This document shows, one piece after another, positions 26,681-35,044 of a DNA stretch of 64,000 bases. The translations under genes and the position numbers were made by a program. Origin of the DNA: Proteobacteria bacterium UBA7415 (GTDB taxonomy: Bacteria > Pseudomonadota > Gammaproteobacteria > Arenicellales > Arenicellaceae); the NCBI GenBank assembly GCA_002470515.1, contig DKML01000015.1:1-64000 (forward strand), read 5' to 3'. The notes under the pieces were generated by a model, which was given only the letters and a program-made list of their open reading frames with translations, did not search any database and was not told where the DNA came from. Position 1 is the first letter of the stretch; each line of letters opens with the position of its first letter.

Positions 26681-27898
26681 GTGACTAGAGGAGTAGGTGG
26701 TTCCACCGCAGAACATGAGCTTTCGTTATTAAGGTCTAGTAGAGATCAGGCCAATCCAATTGCGCTTGAAGAGTATCAGCAACGAATGAGCAAAGCGCGA
26801 TCCTTGATGAAAGCGGCGGGTATCGACGCGCTGTATTTAGATGCAACAACAAGCTTGTATTATTTTACTGGTCTGCGCTGTTATGCGAGTGAGCGGCTTC
26901 ATGGGGCGATTATTTCGGCAAGTGGTGCGCTGGTCTATATTTGCCCTGTTTTTGAAGAGGAAAAAATTAAAGCAAGTATATTAATTGAAGGTGACTTTGT
27001 TCTTTGGCAGGAACATCAAGACCCAACATTGGCGGTTGCTGACTGTGCCATTAAAGTTTCAAAAAAATCTAATTGCAGACTTGCCATCGATTCACAAACG
27101 CCATTCTTTACCGCCAATCGCTTACAAAATGCCAACCAGAATTTAACCATAGAAAATGGTGAGGCACTTATAGCTGAGTGTAGGCGTATAAAGACTAAAG
27201 CAGAAATAGCATTGTTATCACAGGCTAAGGCGATTACTTTGCATATACATCAGGTCGTGGCCAGAATCTTAAAGCCGGGTATTGATACGCGAGAAGTGCA
27301 GGCATTTTTGGATTCGGCACATAAGGCGTGCGGCATGGATGGACCCTCAACCTTTAATATTGTGCTGTTTGGTGAACCAACCGCTTACCCTCACGGGGTT
27401 CCCTATCCGCAAAACCTTGTTGAAGGAGACATGGTGTTGATCGATACTGGCGCTAGTCTGTATGGCTACAATTCGGACATCACGCGCAGCTATGTCTTTG
27501 GTGAATCAACACCTCGTCAGAAAGAAATTTGGGACCTAGAACAGGCTGCACAATTGGCAGCGTTTAATGCGGCTCAAATTGGAGCACCCTGCTCAGCACC
27601 TGACGCAGCGGCTAGAAAAGTAATCGAACAAGCCGGATTAGGGCCTGATTATCAGGTGCCAGGTTTACCTCATAGAACAGGTCATGGAGTTGGACTCGAT
27701 GTGCACGAACACCCTTATATTGTAAAAGGCAACGACTTACCGTTAGCGCCTGGTATGTGTTTCTCAATAGAGCCCATGATATGCAGTTATGGCGAGTTTG
27801 GTGTACGACTCGAAGATCATGCATATATCTCTGAGGATGGGCCGAAGTGGTTCACAGACCCGAGTAATTCTATGGACAACCCTTTTAATTTTGTTTAA
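26681..27898 (+). CDS. M24-family metallopeptidase (Xaa-Pro dipeptidase-like)
   Basis: 405 residues, starting at a GTG with AGAGG upstream. The creatinase-type N-terminal domain (about 30-170) precedes the pita-bread catalytic domain with metal ligands in DTGASLYGYNSDITRSY (Asp, Asp), HRTGHGVGLDVHEHP (His) and CFSIEPMI / GVRLEDHAYI (Glu, Glu). All five ligands appear present. It cleaves X-Pro dipeptides or, in relatives, creatine-like C-N bonds. No operon partner. Confidence 0.9.
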   Translation: MTRGVGGSTAEHELSLLRSSRDQANPIALEEYQQRMSKARSLMKAAGIDALYLDATTSLYYFTGLRCYASERLHGAIISASGALVYICPVFEEEKIKASILIEGDFVLWQEHQDPTLAVADCAIKVSKKSNCRLAIDSQTPFFTANRLQNANQNLTIENGEALIAECRRIKTKAEIALLSQAKAITLHIHQVVARILKPGIDTREVQAFLDSAHKACGMDGPSTFNIVLFGEPTAYPHGVPYPQNLVEGDMVLIDTGASLYGYNSDITRSYVFGESTPRQKEIWDLEQAAQLAAFNAAQIGAPCSAPDAAARKVIEQAGLGPDYQVPGLPHRTGHGVGLDVHEHPYIVKGNDLPLAPGMCFSIEPMICSYGEFGVRLEDHAYISEDGPKWFTDPSNSMDNPFNFV

Positions 27899-27919
27899 GA
27901 GCAAAATGGGTTAACGAGG

Positions 27920-27943
27920 AGAGACGCTTTTAAAAGCTTCTCT
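27920..27943. terminator. Hairpin between convergent genes
   Basis: AGAGACGCTTTT and AAAAGCTTCTCT form a nearly perfect 24-bp palindrome between the M24 peptidase and the convergent RNase H-like gene. It lacks a long T tract, so terminator function is uncertain. Confidence 0.3.
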
Positions 27944-27978
27944 GTAGCGACTGTTCCATTAAGCGTTGATGTTGCCAT

Positions 27979-28656
27979 TCAGTTTACCAAGGCAAAGTAA
28001 TTTCCAATCCGCTTAGCAATTATCCACGTTGACCTGCAGTCCCCCTCGTTGTACTGAACTAAATCTCTAACGTAAGATTTTTGTTTGTCAGAAAATCGAC
28101 GCCATTTCTTGTGAGCGGTACAAGCAGTATCAATTCTTCTACAGGCTTCAGCGGCACCAAGAGGAAATGGCGGATAGGGCTTTCGCTTAGTTCTTAGTGC
28201 AGCGAAGCATTCCTCAAGTGTTTTACCTTTGGCTGTACCTTCCAGCCCAAACGCGTGTTTACGATTAAGATATTTTTTAGTGACTGGATGTAAATTATAT
28301 AGTCGTGGCTCTATACGGGAATAGATATGTGCAGGTAGAAATGCTTTCAAGACATCGTTTTCATAAATAGACCAAAAGACAAGATATGATTGCTTCTGTT
28401 CCAACGCCGCTGCAATGCTCTTAAAATGCTCTACAAATTCAACACTCTCAGCATTGCGGACTCCATTAGTCGCGGGCCTCCACAATGATTTATAAAATAT
28501 GCTTTCGTATTTGCCGCCTGCGCCCTTTTCATTTGGATAAAAAATGCCTGACATATGAGGCTTAGGCCGAGTGCCATCCTTTTTGCGCCCCTCTCCTTCA
28601 AAATCAAGATAAATCGCGTTCCTAAATTCTGCGGGGCTTAAAACATGACGAGACAC
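27979..28656 (-). CDS. RNase H-like (DEDD) exonuclease candidate
   Basis: 225 residues. The arrangement resembles the predicted RNase_H_2 domain of TM0106/YprB-type proteins: YLDFEGEG near residue 17 (first acidic pair), VFWSIYENDVLK near 94-105, and YNEGDCRSTWIIAKRI near 204-219 (late acidic motif, as in YNEDDC of relatives). Those proteins normally couple this domain to RecB-like or helicase parts; here it stands alone. A 3'-5' exonuclease on DNA or RNA is inferred. It lies at the edge of the defence-like island. Confidence 0.55.
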   Translation of the reverse strand: MSRHVLSPAEFRNAIYLDFEGEGRKKDGTRPKPHMSGIFYPNEKGAGGKYESIFYKSLWRPATNGVRNAESVEFVEHFKSIAAALEQKQSYLVFWSIYENDVLKAFLPAHIYSRIEPRLYNLHPVTKKYLNRKHAFGLEGTAKGKTLEECFAALRTKRKPYPPFPLGAAEACRRIDTACTAHKKWRRFSDKQKSYVRDLVQYNEGDCRSTWIIAKRIGNYFALVN

Positions 28657-28815
28657 AACGAACCTCCTTTGATAAGGGTTTTTTAATTATTAGCTTCTTC
28701 TGCAGTAAGCTTCTGTGCTGCTTTATAAGCAGACTCAGACTGTTTTCCAGCACAATATTCATTAAAATAATCTATCATTCTTGAGTGATTAGAAACTTTT
28801 GAGTTGTATGCACTC

Positions 28816-29025
28816 TTACTGCCCTATTTCAAATACTTCAAAGGCTGCATTAATTTTCACTGATCTCTGAGTCGCTAGCGAAAGGTTGTCTTTTTTGTAT
28901 TGTCTATCAGGGTGCCATTTCATCTGCTCCTTACGATATGCTTTCTTAATTACATCGATAGATGGATTGGATTCAACGATATTAAGGATAGAGAGTGGTT
29001 CAGCCAACCTCATTGTAAATCCCAA
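28816..29025 (-). CDS. Minimal J-domain protein
   Basis: 69 residues, essentially only a J domain: ILNIVESNPSIDVIKKAYRK, then QMKWHPDR with HPD intact, then a final helix. The ATG at 29013 would trim four residues. Minimal J proteins recruit Hsp70 to a specific partner, probably a neighbouring product. It is not related closely to CbpA at 3.6 kb. Confidence 0.72.
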   Translation of the reverse strand: MGFTMRLAEPLSILNIVESNPSIDVIKKAYRKEQMKWHPDRQYKKDNLSLATQRSVKINAAFEVFEIGQ

Positions 29026-29119
29026 ATGGCGAATGATAAACGAGTCATACTTTCTCGCGACAGTCGAATAAAAGACTTATCTCTTTGCGACTTGCAGGTT
29101 TCTATTCTTTGCAAATGCG

Positions 29120-29560
29120 CTATACCCATTGATTAATTTCTTGTTCCAGCTTCTTTGCGTCATTCATAACTTTAGCCTCCCAAGAACCATCCTTATTTCC
29201 TTTTGAAAGAACACCGTCAATCAAATTATTGACATCGCCTTCGGGATTAATATCCATCAAACTCATTCCAACATCTTCGTTTCCAACCCCATCTTGCCAG
29301 TTTGCAAGATGAACATATGCAATAGAAAGTGCACTTTTGGCTTGAGGATCGGGAATATTAGTAATAGCAATTATCAAGGCTTCCTTAATTTTTTTCTTAC
29401 TATACGGAAGCTTTTGGGAATCAGCCACATGACCGATAGCTGGTGAGTTCGTTTGCATAAACTTAGAGTAGTGTTGCATTATTGTTTGTGCTTCCTGAAC
29501 ACTCATGCCACTTTGCGAATCGCCAGTAGAACCACCAAACATTCTTTTAAATATATTCAT
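29120..29560 (-). CDS. Hypothetical protein
   Basis: 146 residues, no recognised family. Polar N-terminus (MNIFKRMFGGSTGDSQSG), then helical segments (EAQTIMQHYSKFM, KKKIKEALIIAITNIPDPQA) and an acidic C-terminal helix. No signal peptide or membrane helix. It lies 95 bp upstream of the minimal J-domain gene on the same strand and could be its partner, by position only. Confidence 0.6.
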   Translation of the reverse strand: MNIFKRMFGGSTGDSQSGMSVQEAQTIMQHYSKFMQTNSPAIGHVADSQKLPYSKKKIKEALIIAITNIPDPQAKSALSIAYVHLANWQDGVGNEDVGMSLMDINPEGDVNNLIDGVLSKGNKDGSWEAKVMNDAKKLEQEINQWV

Positions 29561-29640
29561 AGTCGTCTCTTAATAGATTAAAAACATGAGCAACACAACA
29601 AACCATAGTTCCCGCTGAACGTCCGCTTTGAGTTGTGAGT

Positions 29641-29937
29641 TCAATCTGTCAAAGCAACACATGCGTTAAATCGTTCAGCAGGAGTCTCGTGTTCAAGTGT
29701 TTTACAAAGTCACTCATTTAGTTGTCGAGCGACGGCGCTCAGCTTAGATTGAGAGTGTACCGATAAATCCGTGCCTTTTGGAAAGTTCTGTAGCAGCAGT
29801 CTATTTGTGTTTTCGTTTGAGCCGCGCTGCCAAGGACTGCTGGGTTCACAGAAGAAGACATCTATGTCTGTTGCTAGTGTGAATTTTTTGTAGTCCGCCA
29901 GCTCAGCCCCACGATCCCACGTGAGTGATTTATCTTG
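29641..29937 (-). pseudogene. IS30-family transposase remnant
   Basis: The minus strand encodes the conserved C-terminal IS30 transposase: KSLTWDRGAELADYKKF, EPSSPWQRGSNENTNRLL, FPKGTDLSVHSQSKL, AVARQLNE, then a TGA (29710-29712), then KTLEHETPAERFNACVALTD and stop. A TAA also interrupts it at the left end of the homology (near 29937). The N-terminal two thirds are missing. It is a dead fragment. Confidence 0.88.
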
Positions 29938-30075
29938 TTATTGGCCAAGTTGCTGCCACAAAAACGAATACGTAGTCCGAAAAAAGAACGAATATGAACC
30001 AGCACCCGATCTTGGATAAGAACCTTACTATACCGTTTATGGCCTACTGTCCTCCGGATTTCTAACGGTTGGCTT

Positions 30076-30666
30076 TTATTTGAATCGCTTCAAAATAGAT
30101 TGTCTAAGCATTTCTTCCTTAGTTGCCCAGTCGTACTCACAATATAGTGAGTAGTGATGTTCGTCCATTGCTATAGGCTGGTTGGGAAGGTATCGAATAA
30201 CACCGTCCTTATCTGGAGCAAAGTAATATATATACATATCTTCGCAGTTTGGCTCGGCGAAAAATATTTCAGGGTCTTCGTCATACTTGAGAAAATTTTC
30301 CTGGTATCCAGTATGGCCACGCATTGGATCTCGTGGTTGTACAAAGTAGATTGAATCTAATGGTTTTCTGAACCAAGTGATTGGTAGATAAAAAGACGAT
30401 TTATAATTCTTGTATACGATATTGGCCCAAGGCATTCGATCTAACTTATTGAGTACGTCTCGTTCAAAACTATATTTTGATCTTGATGGAAACGTTAGGA
30501 AGGCGACTAGACCGGCATAAAACGCAATAGCGTCAGGATTTGGGAATCTTGGAAATATTTTTTTCAGAATCTTAGCTGAAGCAAATGCAATCAGACCCAC
30601 AAGGAAAATTCCCCACATGGTGTTGAAAAATAAATTCACCAAAAATGCGAAAGCCGTATTCATCAT
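30076..30666 (-). CDS. Hypothetical membrane protein
   Basis: 196 residues. Two N-terminal hydrophobic segments (about 5-33 and 47-62) and a 130-residue polar domain rich in Tyr/Phe/Trp. No family recognised. It lies 57 bp downstream of the HNH gene on the same strand and may be the last gene of the MazG-PUA-HNH operon. Confidence 0.6.
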   Translation of the reverse strand: MMNTAFAFLVNLFFNTMWGIFLVGLIAFASAKILKKIFPRFPNPDAIAFYAGLVAFLTFPSRSKYSFERDVLNKLDRMPWANIVYKNYKSSFYLPITWFRKPLDSIYFVQPRDPMRGHTGYQENFLKYDEDPEIFFAEPNCEDMYIYYFAPDKDGVIRYLPNQPIAMDEHHYSLYCEYDWATKEEMLRQSILKRFK

Positions 30667-30723
30667 GCACTCCTACTTAGTTAACTGATTGAAGAATTTA
30701 TTTTCTGATTTGTAACTTGAGAT

Positions 30724-31305
30724 TCAAACGCTTATTTGTGCAACCTGCCATCTAAAGTAGCTAGCGGAACGAGCATTCCACGCAAGGCACCGCTTAGACG
30801 TGATTGACTGAATGTAAGTTTTGACTCGGTTGGTTGTCGGTAGCTTTTGTCTAGACTTTACTGTTCCTTCTTCAACAAAAATATAACCTTTTTCGAATAG
30901 TTCATCGCACCCAAATTTGCACATTGGTGCGACGATATTGTCAAAATCCTTTTTCTCTTCTAGACTACATTCTAAACGTTTCTTTATATGAGCGGCAACA
31001 AGGAATCTAACGGGGTAGTTCTCACCGCACATACAGCATTTTGCGATTGGGGTGTTTCTAAAAAGATTCGCTCGAAGAAAACTCTGCTCCTTACGGTAGG
31101 ACCCACCCCCTTTAACATCAAGTTCTCGGTCTCCTTCTAAACGTTTCTGTTCTGCTGTCCGGTTTTCTAAAGATACCTCTGGATAATATGTTTCGCTTCG
31201 GAGGTCGAAGTCATCTTGCAGCCTTTGGCTCATTTCTTCGCTGAGCACATTGAACCCTTGAATAATGTAGTTGTCTTGGTAACCAACAGTTCTATTAAAG
31301 TTCAA
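30724..31305 (-). CDS. HNH-type nuclease
   Basis: 193 residues if started at the TTG at 31305; the ATG at 31233 would remove 24 residues. The nuclease core is CCMCGENYPVRFLVAAHIKK (C90/91, C93, H106), then FDNIVAPMCKFGCDELFEKG (C129, C133). In related HNH proteins the second part reads NG..LC..HD.LFD.GLI. Here cysteine replaces the usual His, so the two Cys pairs probably bind zinc and catalysis needs testing. The gene follows a PUA-like gene by 12 bp and MazG, suggesting a modified-DNA-sensing or nucleotide-linked nuclease. Confidence 0.72.
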   Translation of the reverse strand: MNFNRTVGYQDNYIIQGFNVLSEEMSQRLQDDFDLRSETYYPEVSLENRTAEQKRLEGDRELDVKGGGSYRKEQSFLRANLFRNTPIAKCCMCGENYPVRFLVAAHIKKRLECSLEEKKDFDNIVAPMCKFGCDELFEKGYIFVEEGTVKSRQKLPTTNRVKTYIQSITSKRCLAWNARSASYFRWQVAQISV

Positions 31306-31317
31306 GTAGGGGATATT

Positions 31318-31701
31318 TTATTCTGAGACTTCGTCAACAAAATAGATGTACTCCCAAGTTTCCCCCTGATTCTTATAGTCCCACAAGTCTACCGCTAAAT
31401 TCTCGCTCTGAAGCTTGAACGTGGTCACCGCACTAGAGAATATGCGCCGATCAGCTGAAAACAATGTCACATCTCCTGCCTCAATTTTGTCCCATTTTCG
31501 TTTGTTAGATCCCGTTTTTCCAGCGGTAACTCCCCATACTTTTGCTAATTCATCTGGATAGATTAGGTTCAGCTGAGAGTATTCAAGAGGTGAAATGAAG
31601 GGCTTGATTCGGCTCAAGGCAACAGGGTTCTGAACGGTATCAACGTAATGTTTTTTCGCGTCTTTGTTGCCGCTTGGCTGCAGAATTACTTTTGCCATCA
31701 C
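31318..31701 (-). CDS. PUA/EVE-like domain protein
   Basis: 127 residues. The pattern (P-LSRIKPFISP, WGVTAG, AGDVTLFSADRRIFSSAVTT, LAVDLWDYKN, ETWEYIYFVDEV) resembles PUA-superfamily (EVE/ASCH-like) modules that precede HNH domains in modification-dependent restriction proteins. Such modules read modified bases. Here the module is a separate gene between mazG-like and HNH genes, overlapping the former by 4 bp. Assignment is by pattern only. Confidence 0.5.
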   Translation of the reverse strand: MMAKVILQPSGNKDAKKHYVDTVQNPVALSRIKPFISPLEYSQLNLIYPDELAKVWGVTAGKTGSNKRKWDKIEAGDVTLFSADRRIFSSAVTTFKLQSENLAVDLWDYKNQGETWEYIYFVDEVSE

Positions 31702-32063
31702 CGCTGCTTTCTCTTGTTGTATTTTGTGGCATTTCCCTTTGCGAGGTTCACTGGGTATTTTTGCGAATTTTTTTCCATTTTTGCCGCAACAGCTTCTGCA
31801 GGATTGATGTCTAGCACATCGAAAAGTCTAATAAGATAGATCATTATATCTGCGAGTTCGTCAGCCGCTTCATTCCTATTAGATTTAGTAAGAGAATGCG
31901 TTTCATTTTCGTCTAGCCACTGGAAGACTTCCGCAAGTTCCCCCACCTCTCCCGAAAGAGCCAGAATAAGATTTTTCGGCGCGTGAAATTTCTCCCAGTC
32001 ACGATCCTTCGCAAACTGTCTTATTTCTTTCTGAAGAGTTTCTAACTGAAATATACTTTTCAA
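31698..32063 (-). CDS. MazG-like nucleotide pyrophosphohydrolase
   Basis: 121 residues. The all-alpha NTP pyrophosphatase signature is present: GEVGELAEVFQW (E39, E42) and ADELADIMIYLI (E69, D72). It cleaves (d)NTPs to NMPs and PPi. The family includes RS21-C6/dCTPase-like enzymes. It is the first gene of an operon with a PUA-like and an HNH gene (4-bp overlap, then 12 bp gap). In that company, depleting phage nucleotides or modified dNTPs is a reasonable inference. Confidence 0.83.
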   Translation of the reverse strand: MKSIFQLETLQKEIRQFAKDRDWEKFHAPKNLILALSGEVGELAEVFQWLDENETHSLTKSNRNEAADELADIMIYLIRLFDVLDINPAEAVAAKMEKNSQKYPVNLAKGNATKYNKRKQR

Positions 32064-32376
32064 AACATACCGCCTCGTCTATTTTGAGTAAGGTTCTATA
32101 ATACCTAGATAGCTGCGAGAATGAAGACACTACACCTAAATAGCTCTATGAAGGATCATGCGTTGCTATTGATTGGGTTGGGTCTGGTTAACTAAATATA
32201 GGTATTCCTGTCAATGGAAAGAAACGAAATAGAAAAAGCATATTTGATAGCAAATTCAAATTTCATAAGCAACAGGTTCATAGGTCTCTGTACGGGGTTT
32301 TGTATTCTCATCATGTTGTCTTTCGAGAACGATTCGAACCGACGACTAAGTTTATGAAATTGATGGGTAGGTTGAG
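32064..32376. other. Divergent intergenic region
   Basis: 313 bp between mazG-like (minus) and the secreted nuclease (plus). No ORF. The minus strand contains GGTTCGAATC (near 32327-32336), which resembles a tRNA T loop, but no cloverleaf could be built. Promoters for both genes must lie here. Confidence 0.4.
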
Positions 32377-33072
32377 ATGGAAAAGAAACTAATTATAATT
32401 TTCACAATACAGTTATCGTTATTACTGTTTTCGAAATTTGGTGAGGCTGATGAAATTGTTGGTAAGGTAAGTCGTATAAAAGATGGAGACTCGCTCTATA
32501 TTTGGAATAGCGAGATAAGACTGTTGGATATTGATGCTTTTGAATACTCACAAAATTGCACTACCAACAATCGTGAGTATGCGTGTGGAGAGGAATCGAC
32601 TAATGCCCTAAAAGAATTAGTCCTCAATAAAGAAGTAACCTGTAGCGGAACTACAGTTGATCGTTATGAGCGACTTTTAGCGACTTGTTTTATAGGTGAA
32701 AAAAACATCAATGAATCCATGGTTGCAAGCGGTTGGGCGATTAACTATAACAATGGTGTTGTATATATCGCCGCACAGAAAAGTGCTGAATTGGGCAAGC
32801 GTGGGGTTTGGGCTGGACAGTTTATTGATCCATCAATCTATCGAAAGCAAAATAGCCAAGACGCGCGCGCAGAACAAAAATTTTCGTTTAGCAAAGGCGG
32901 AGATTCCCAATGCATTATAAAAGGAAATATTAATAGCAGTGGCGAGAAAATCTATCATACGCCTTGGGGGTCAAAGAATTACAACAGAACGAAAGTGTCT
33001 GTTAAGGAAGGCGAACGCTGGTTTTGTTCTGAAGCTGAAGCATTAGCTGCAGGCTGGCGAGCTCCATTCTAG
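32377..33072 (+). CDS. Secreted staphylococcal-nuclease-like protein
   Basis: 231 residues. N-terminal signal/anchor helix (about 5-23), SNase domain (about 25-150: [47 protein letters not shown]) and a C-terminal SUNSET-like segment ([37 protein letters not shown]). The catalytic Arg/Asp/Glu positions of the SNase fold look present (RLLDID, ACGEES, YERLLA). It degrades DNA or RNA outside the cytoplasm, for nutrition or defence. Confidence 0.88.
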   Translation: MEKKLIIIFTIQLSLLLFSKFGEADEIVGKVSRIKDGDSLYIWNSEIRLLDIDAFEYSQNCTTNNREYACGEESTNALKELVLNKEVTCSGTTVDRYERLLATCFIGEKNINESMVASGWAINYNNGVVYIAAQKSAELGKRGVWAGQFIDPSIYRKQNSQDARAEQKFSFSKGGDSQCIIKGNINSSGEKIYHTPWGSKNYNRTKVSVKEGERWFCSEAEALAAGWRAPF

Positions 33073-33091
33073 ATGTGTCCGAAGAACTACT

Positions 33092-33256
33092 GAAATTGAC
33101 AAATCCATTCTTCACTTACAAAAAACGAAGGAAGCGCTGCTCGGGACAGATCGAAACCTGCGCTTGGCAAATGATAAGGCTCAAGACGTTACCATTAAAA
33201 AGTTGACTAAAGGCAACCCAACTATGGCTGATAAGTTTAAAGAACTTCCTGATTAG
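33092..33256 (+). pseudogene. DUF2130 C-terminal remnant
   Basis: Fifty-four in-frame codons read [17 protein letters not shown]...[20 protein letters not shown]...[10 protein letters not shown] and stop. This matches the conserved C-terminal segment of DUF2130 proteins. No start or ribosome site; the upstream part is gone. It is the 3' scar of a lost gene. Confidence 0.65.
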
Positions 33257-33608
33257 AGTGCCGGCCAACACCCAAGATTAAAGGGATCAAAGCTCTTTAA
33301 TAAAGGAGCTGCCCCGCTAGCTATTGACACGCAAGCCCTAAAGTGTTACGATGCGTGCCTATAAAGCATCGTTCAAAAATGCAAAGCGTGTACTTAGTTA
33401 CCCTTTGATCTCGGCAAAGCCGTCCCCAACGATGACAGTCAATGTTTGTCCATGGGAAATCTTTTCCTACGTGCTTGTCGATATAACGACTCACTTCTTT
33501 TGGGTCTGTGTCCAAGTTTCACTCATAACTTCCCCCGTACTCATTCGGTCTTGTGCTTCTTTGCGCACCCAGACTTCTGTGTGGGAGTATTAATTTGAGG
33601 ATAAATTT
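33257..33608. other. Intergenic region, no supported gene
   Basis: 352 bp. A 64-codon minus-strand frame (33321-33515) carries YIDKHVGKDFPWTNIDCHR, which looks like protein-derived sequence, but has no ribosome site and drifts into low-quality sequence. It may be another gene remnant. Confidence 0.4.
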
Positions 33609-34022
33609 ATGTCTAATGTTTACTCAACCCTTATCGGGTCATACAAACAATCTCCTATATTGGAAATTCTTGAGAATGAAAAACCTCTTGGTGAAAAGTA
33701 TTTTGGATTGAAGGAACACTTCGTGTTTGGAAAAATAAAGGCGCGACTAATTCTTTGCTGTATTGAAACTATAAAACAGTTTTCTGATACTGATGGCCAC
33801 TTGCCTGGGGCTGGAGAAGACCTTTTGTTAAGCAATGAAGAGCTAGACTTGAATTGTGTAATTACTCACCACTCTAGCTTTCGAAGCCGTACTGGTGGGC
33901 ATGTTGAAAAGCCCTATTTGGAAATTAGAGATCAAAATGGCAACACAATTAACTTTGGTCGAAAGCGTGCTCAGGCGATAGTCGATACAGAGGCCGATAT
34001 AAGAAAGTTTGCACTAAGTTAA
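33609..34022 (+). CDS. Hypothetical protein
   Basis: 137 residues, no recognised family. Mostly alpha/beta-looking, no membrane segment. The C-terminal part (HVEKPYLEIRDQNGNTINFG) looks like two beta strands. GAGG lies about 10 nt upstream of the ATG. It is followed by an intrinsic terminator at 34040 and is probably a single-gene unit. Confidence 0.6.
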   Translation: MSNVYSTLIGSYKQSPILEILENEKPLGEKYFGLKEHFVFGKIKARLILCCIETIKQFSDTDGHLPGAGEDLLLSNEELDLNCVITHHSSFRSRTGGHVEKPYLEIRDQNGNTINFGRKRAQAIVDTEADIRKFALS

Positions 34023-34039
34023 TAGTTTGAAGCAAGGAA

Positions 34040-34062
34040 GCCCTCCTACCAGAGGGCGTTTT
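34040..34062 (+). terminator. Intrinsic terminator
   Basis: GCCCTC (34040-34045), loop CTACCA, GAGGGC (34052-34057), followed by GTTTTCATTT. It ends the 33609-34022 transcript. Confidence 0.7.
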
Positions 34063-34104
34063 CATTTCATTTACAACAATTACTAACTTAATAGGTCTTA
34101 TTTT

Positions 34105-34920
34105 ATGTGGCACTCATCAATTCAGAACAATTTTTTTGAGAACTTTATTTACTGCGACAACCTTCTTGATTTCAGCTACTGGGCAAGCCGCATTAAATTA
34201 GTGGATACACCGACGACGGTTAATCCACTAATTGCTAAAAGGCGACTGGACACTGCAGACGACATGGTTATCTTTCTCATAGACCACGCTAATGATCATT
34301 GTGAGAATTTTACCGATTTACAGTTGGCGCTAATTACAGCACGGCGCAACGCTATTTATGATGAAAACCAATTTAGTGAAGGTAATGCTGAGCTTCGATT
34401 GGAGTGGCTTGAATCTAGCGACCCAGAGGCTGTGTATCTACGAGCGATGCGCCGTATTAATCTGGTCGTATCTGCTATTCAACAAAATCCATTAGAATAT
34501 TTTTCAGAACCCAGCAATATTGTTAAGTTAAAGCGAGAGCTAGAAATTGCGGATTTCTTAGTAACGCTTACCCCTCAACAATTAACGATGGAGTTTGACG
34601 CCACCGCCAAACGTTTAGAGCAGCTACACAAACTAACAAAGCTGCAATATATAGAGACTCAAAGAAGGAATTGGTACTTTGTATTGACGGCGGTTAGAGA
34701 GGTAGTACTTTCTACACATAGATTGCTTTCGCAAAAGGAAGATGATGCTTACGTGGCTCTTGGAGACATATCCAGAACCAAAAGCACGTTAATGCACAGT
34801 ATCAAGCTATACCACAAGGCTTACTCTCAGTTGGTCTGGGTGCAGATCCAGAGGTGTATTGACCTGAAGGAGATACTTGAGCTGCAGGAGTTTCGCGCCC
34901 CTATCGGCCTTCATAGTTGA
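34105..34920 (+). CDS. Hypothetical protein
   Basis: 271 residues, no recognised family. Predominantly helical (for example AEFDATAKRL-like helices near 170-190 and a Trp/Arg segment RRNWYFVLTAVREVVLSTHR). No membrane segment or signal. It precedes the methyltransferase-HNH gene by 124 bp on the same strand, which may be coincidence. Confidence 0.6.
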   Translation: MWHSSIQNNFFENFIYCDNLLDFSYWASRIKLVDTPTTVNPLIAKRRLDTADDMVIFLIDHANDHCENFTDLQLALITARRNAIYDENQFSEGNAELRLEWLESSDPEAVYLRAMRRINLVVSAIQQNPLEYFSEPSNIVKLKRELEIADFLVTLTPQQLTMEFDATAKRLEQLHKLTKLQYIETQRRNWYFVLTAVREVVLSTHRLLSQKEDDAYVALGDISRTKSTLMHSIKLYHKAYSQLVWVQIQRCIDLKEILELQEFRAPIGLHS

Positions 34921-35044
34921 AAATTAAAGAGGGCAAAGCCCATTAAAAGCCCTTTAGCTCGTCTGCTCTACAGATGGTGCCCAATTTGTTCCTTATAAAA
35001 ACCTCACGTTGAGATCTGGGCTCCGATGTGTGCATAATTAAGCC

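Noticed and set aside
32320..32345. T-loop-like GGTTCGAATC on the minus strand
   Set aside because: No anticodon arm, D arm or acceptor pairing could be built; a single short motif.
33321..33515. 64-codon minus-strand ORF
   Set aside because: Fragmentary protein-like text but no family match or ribosome site.
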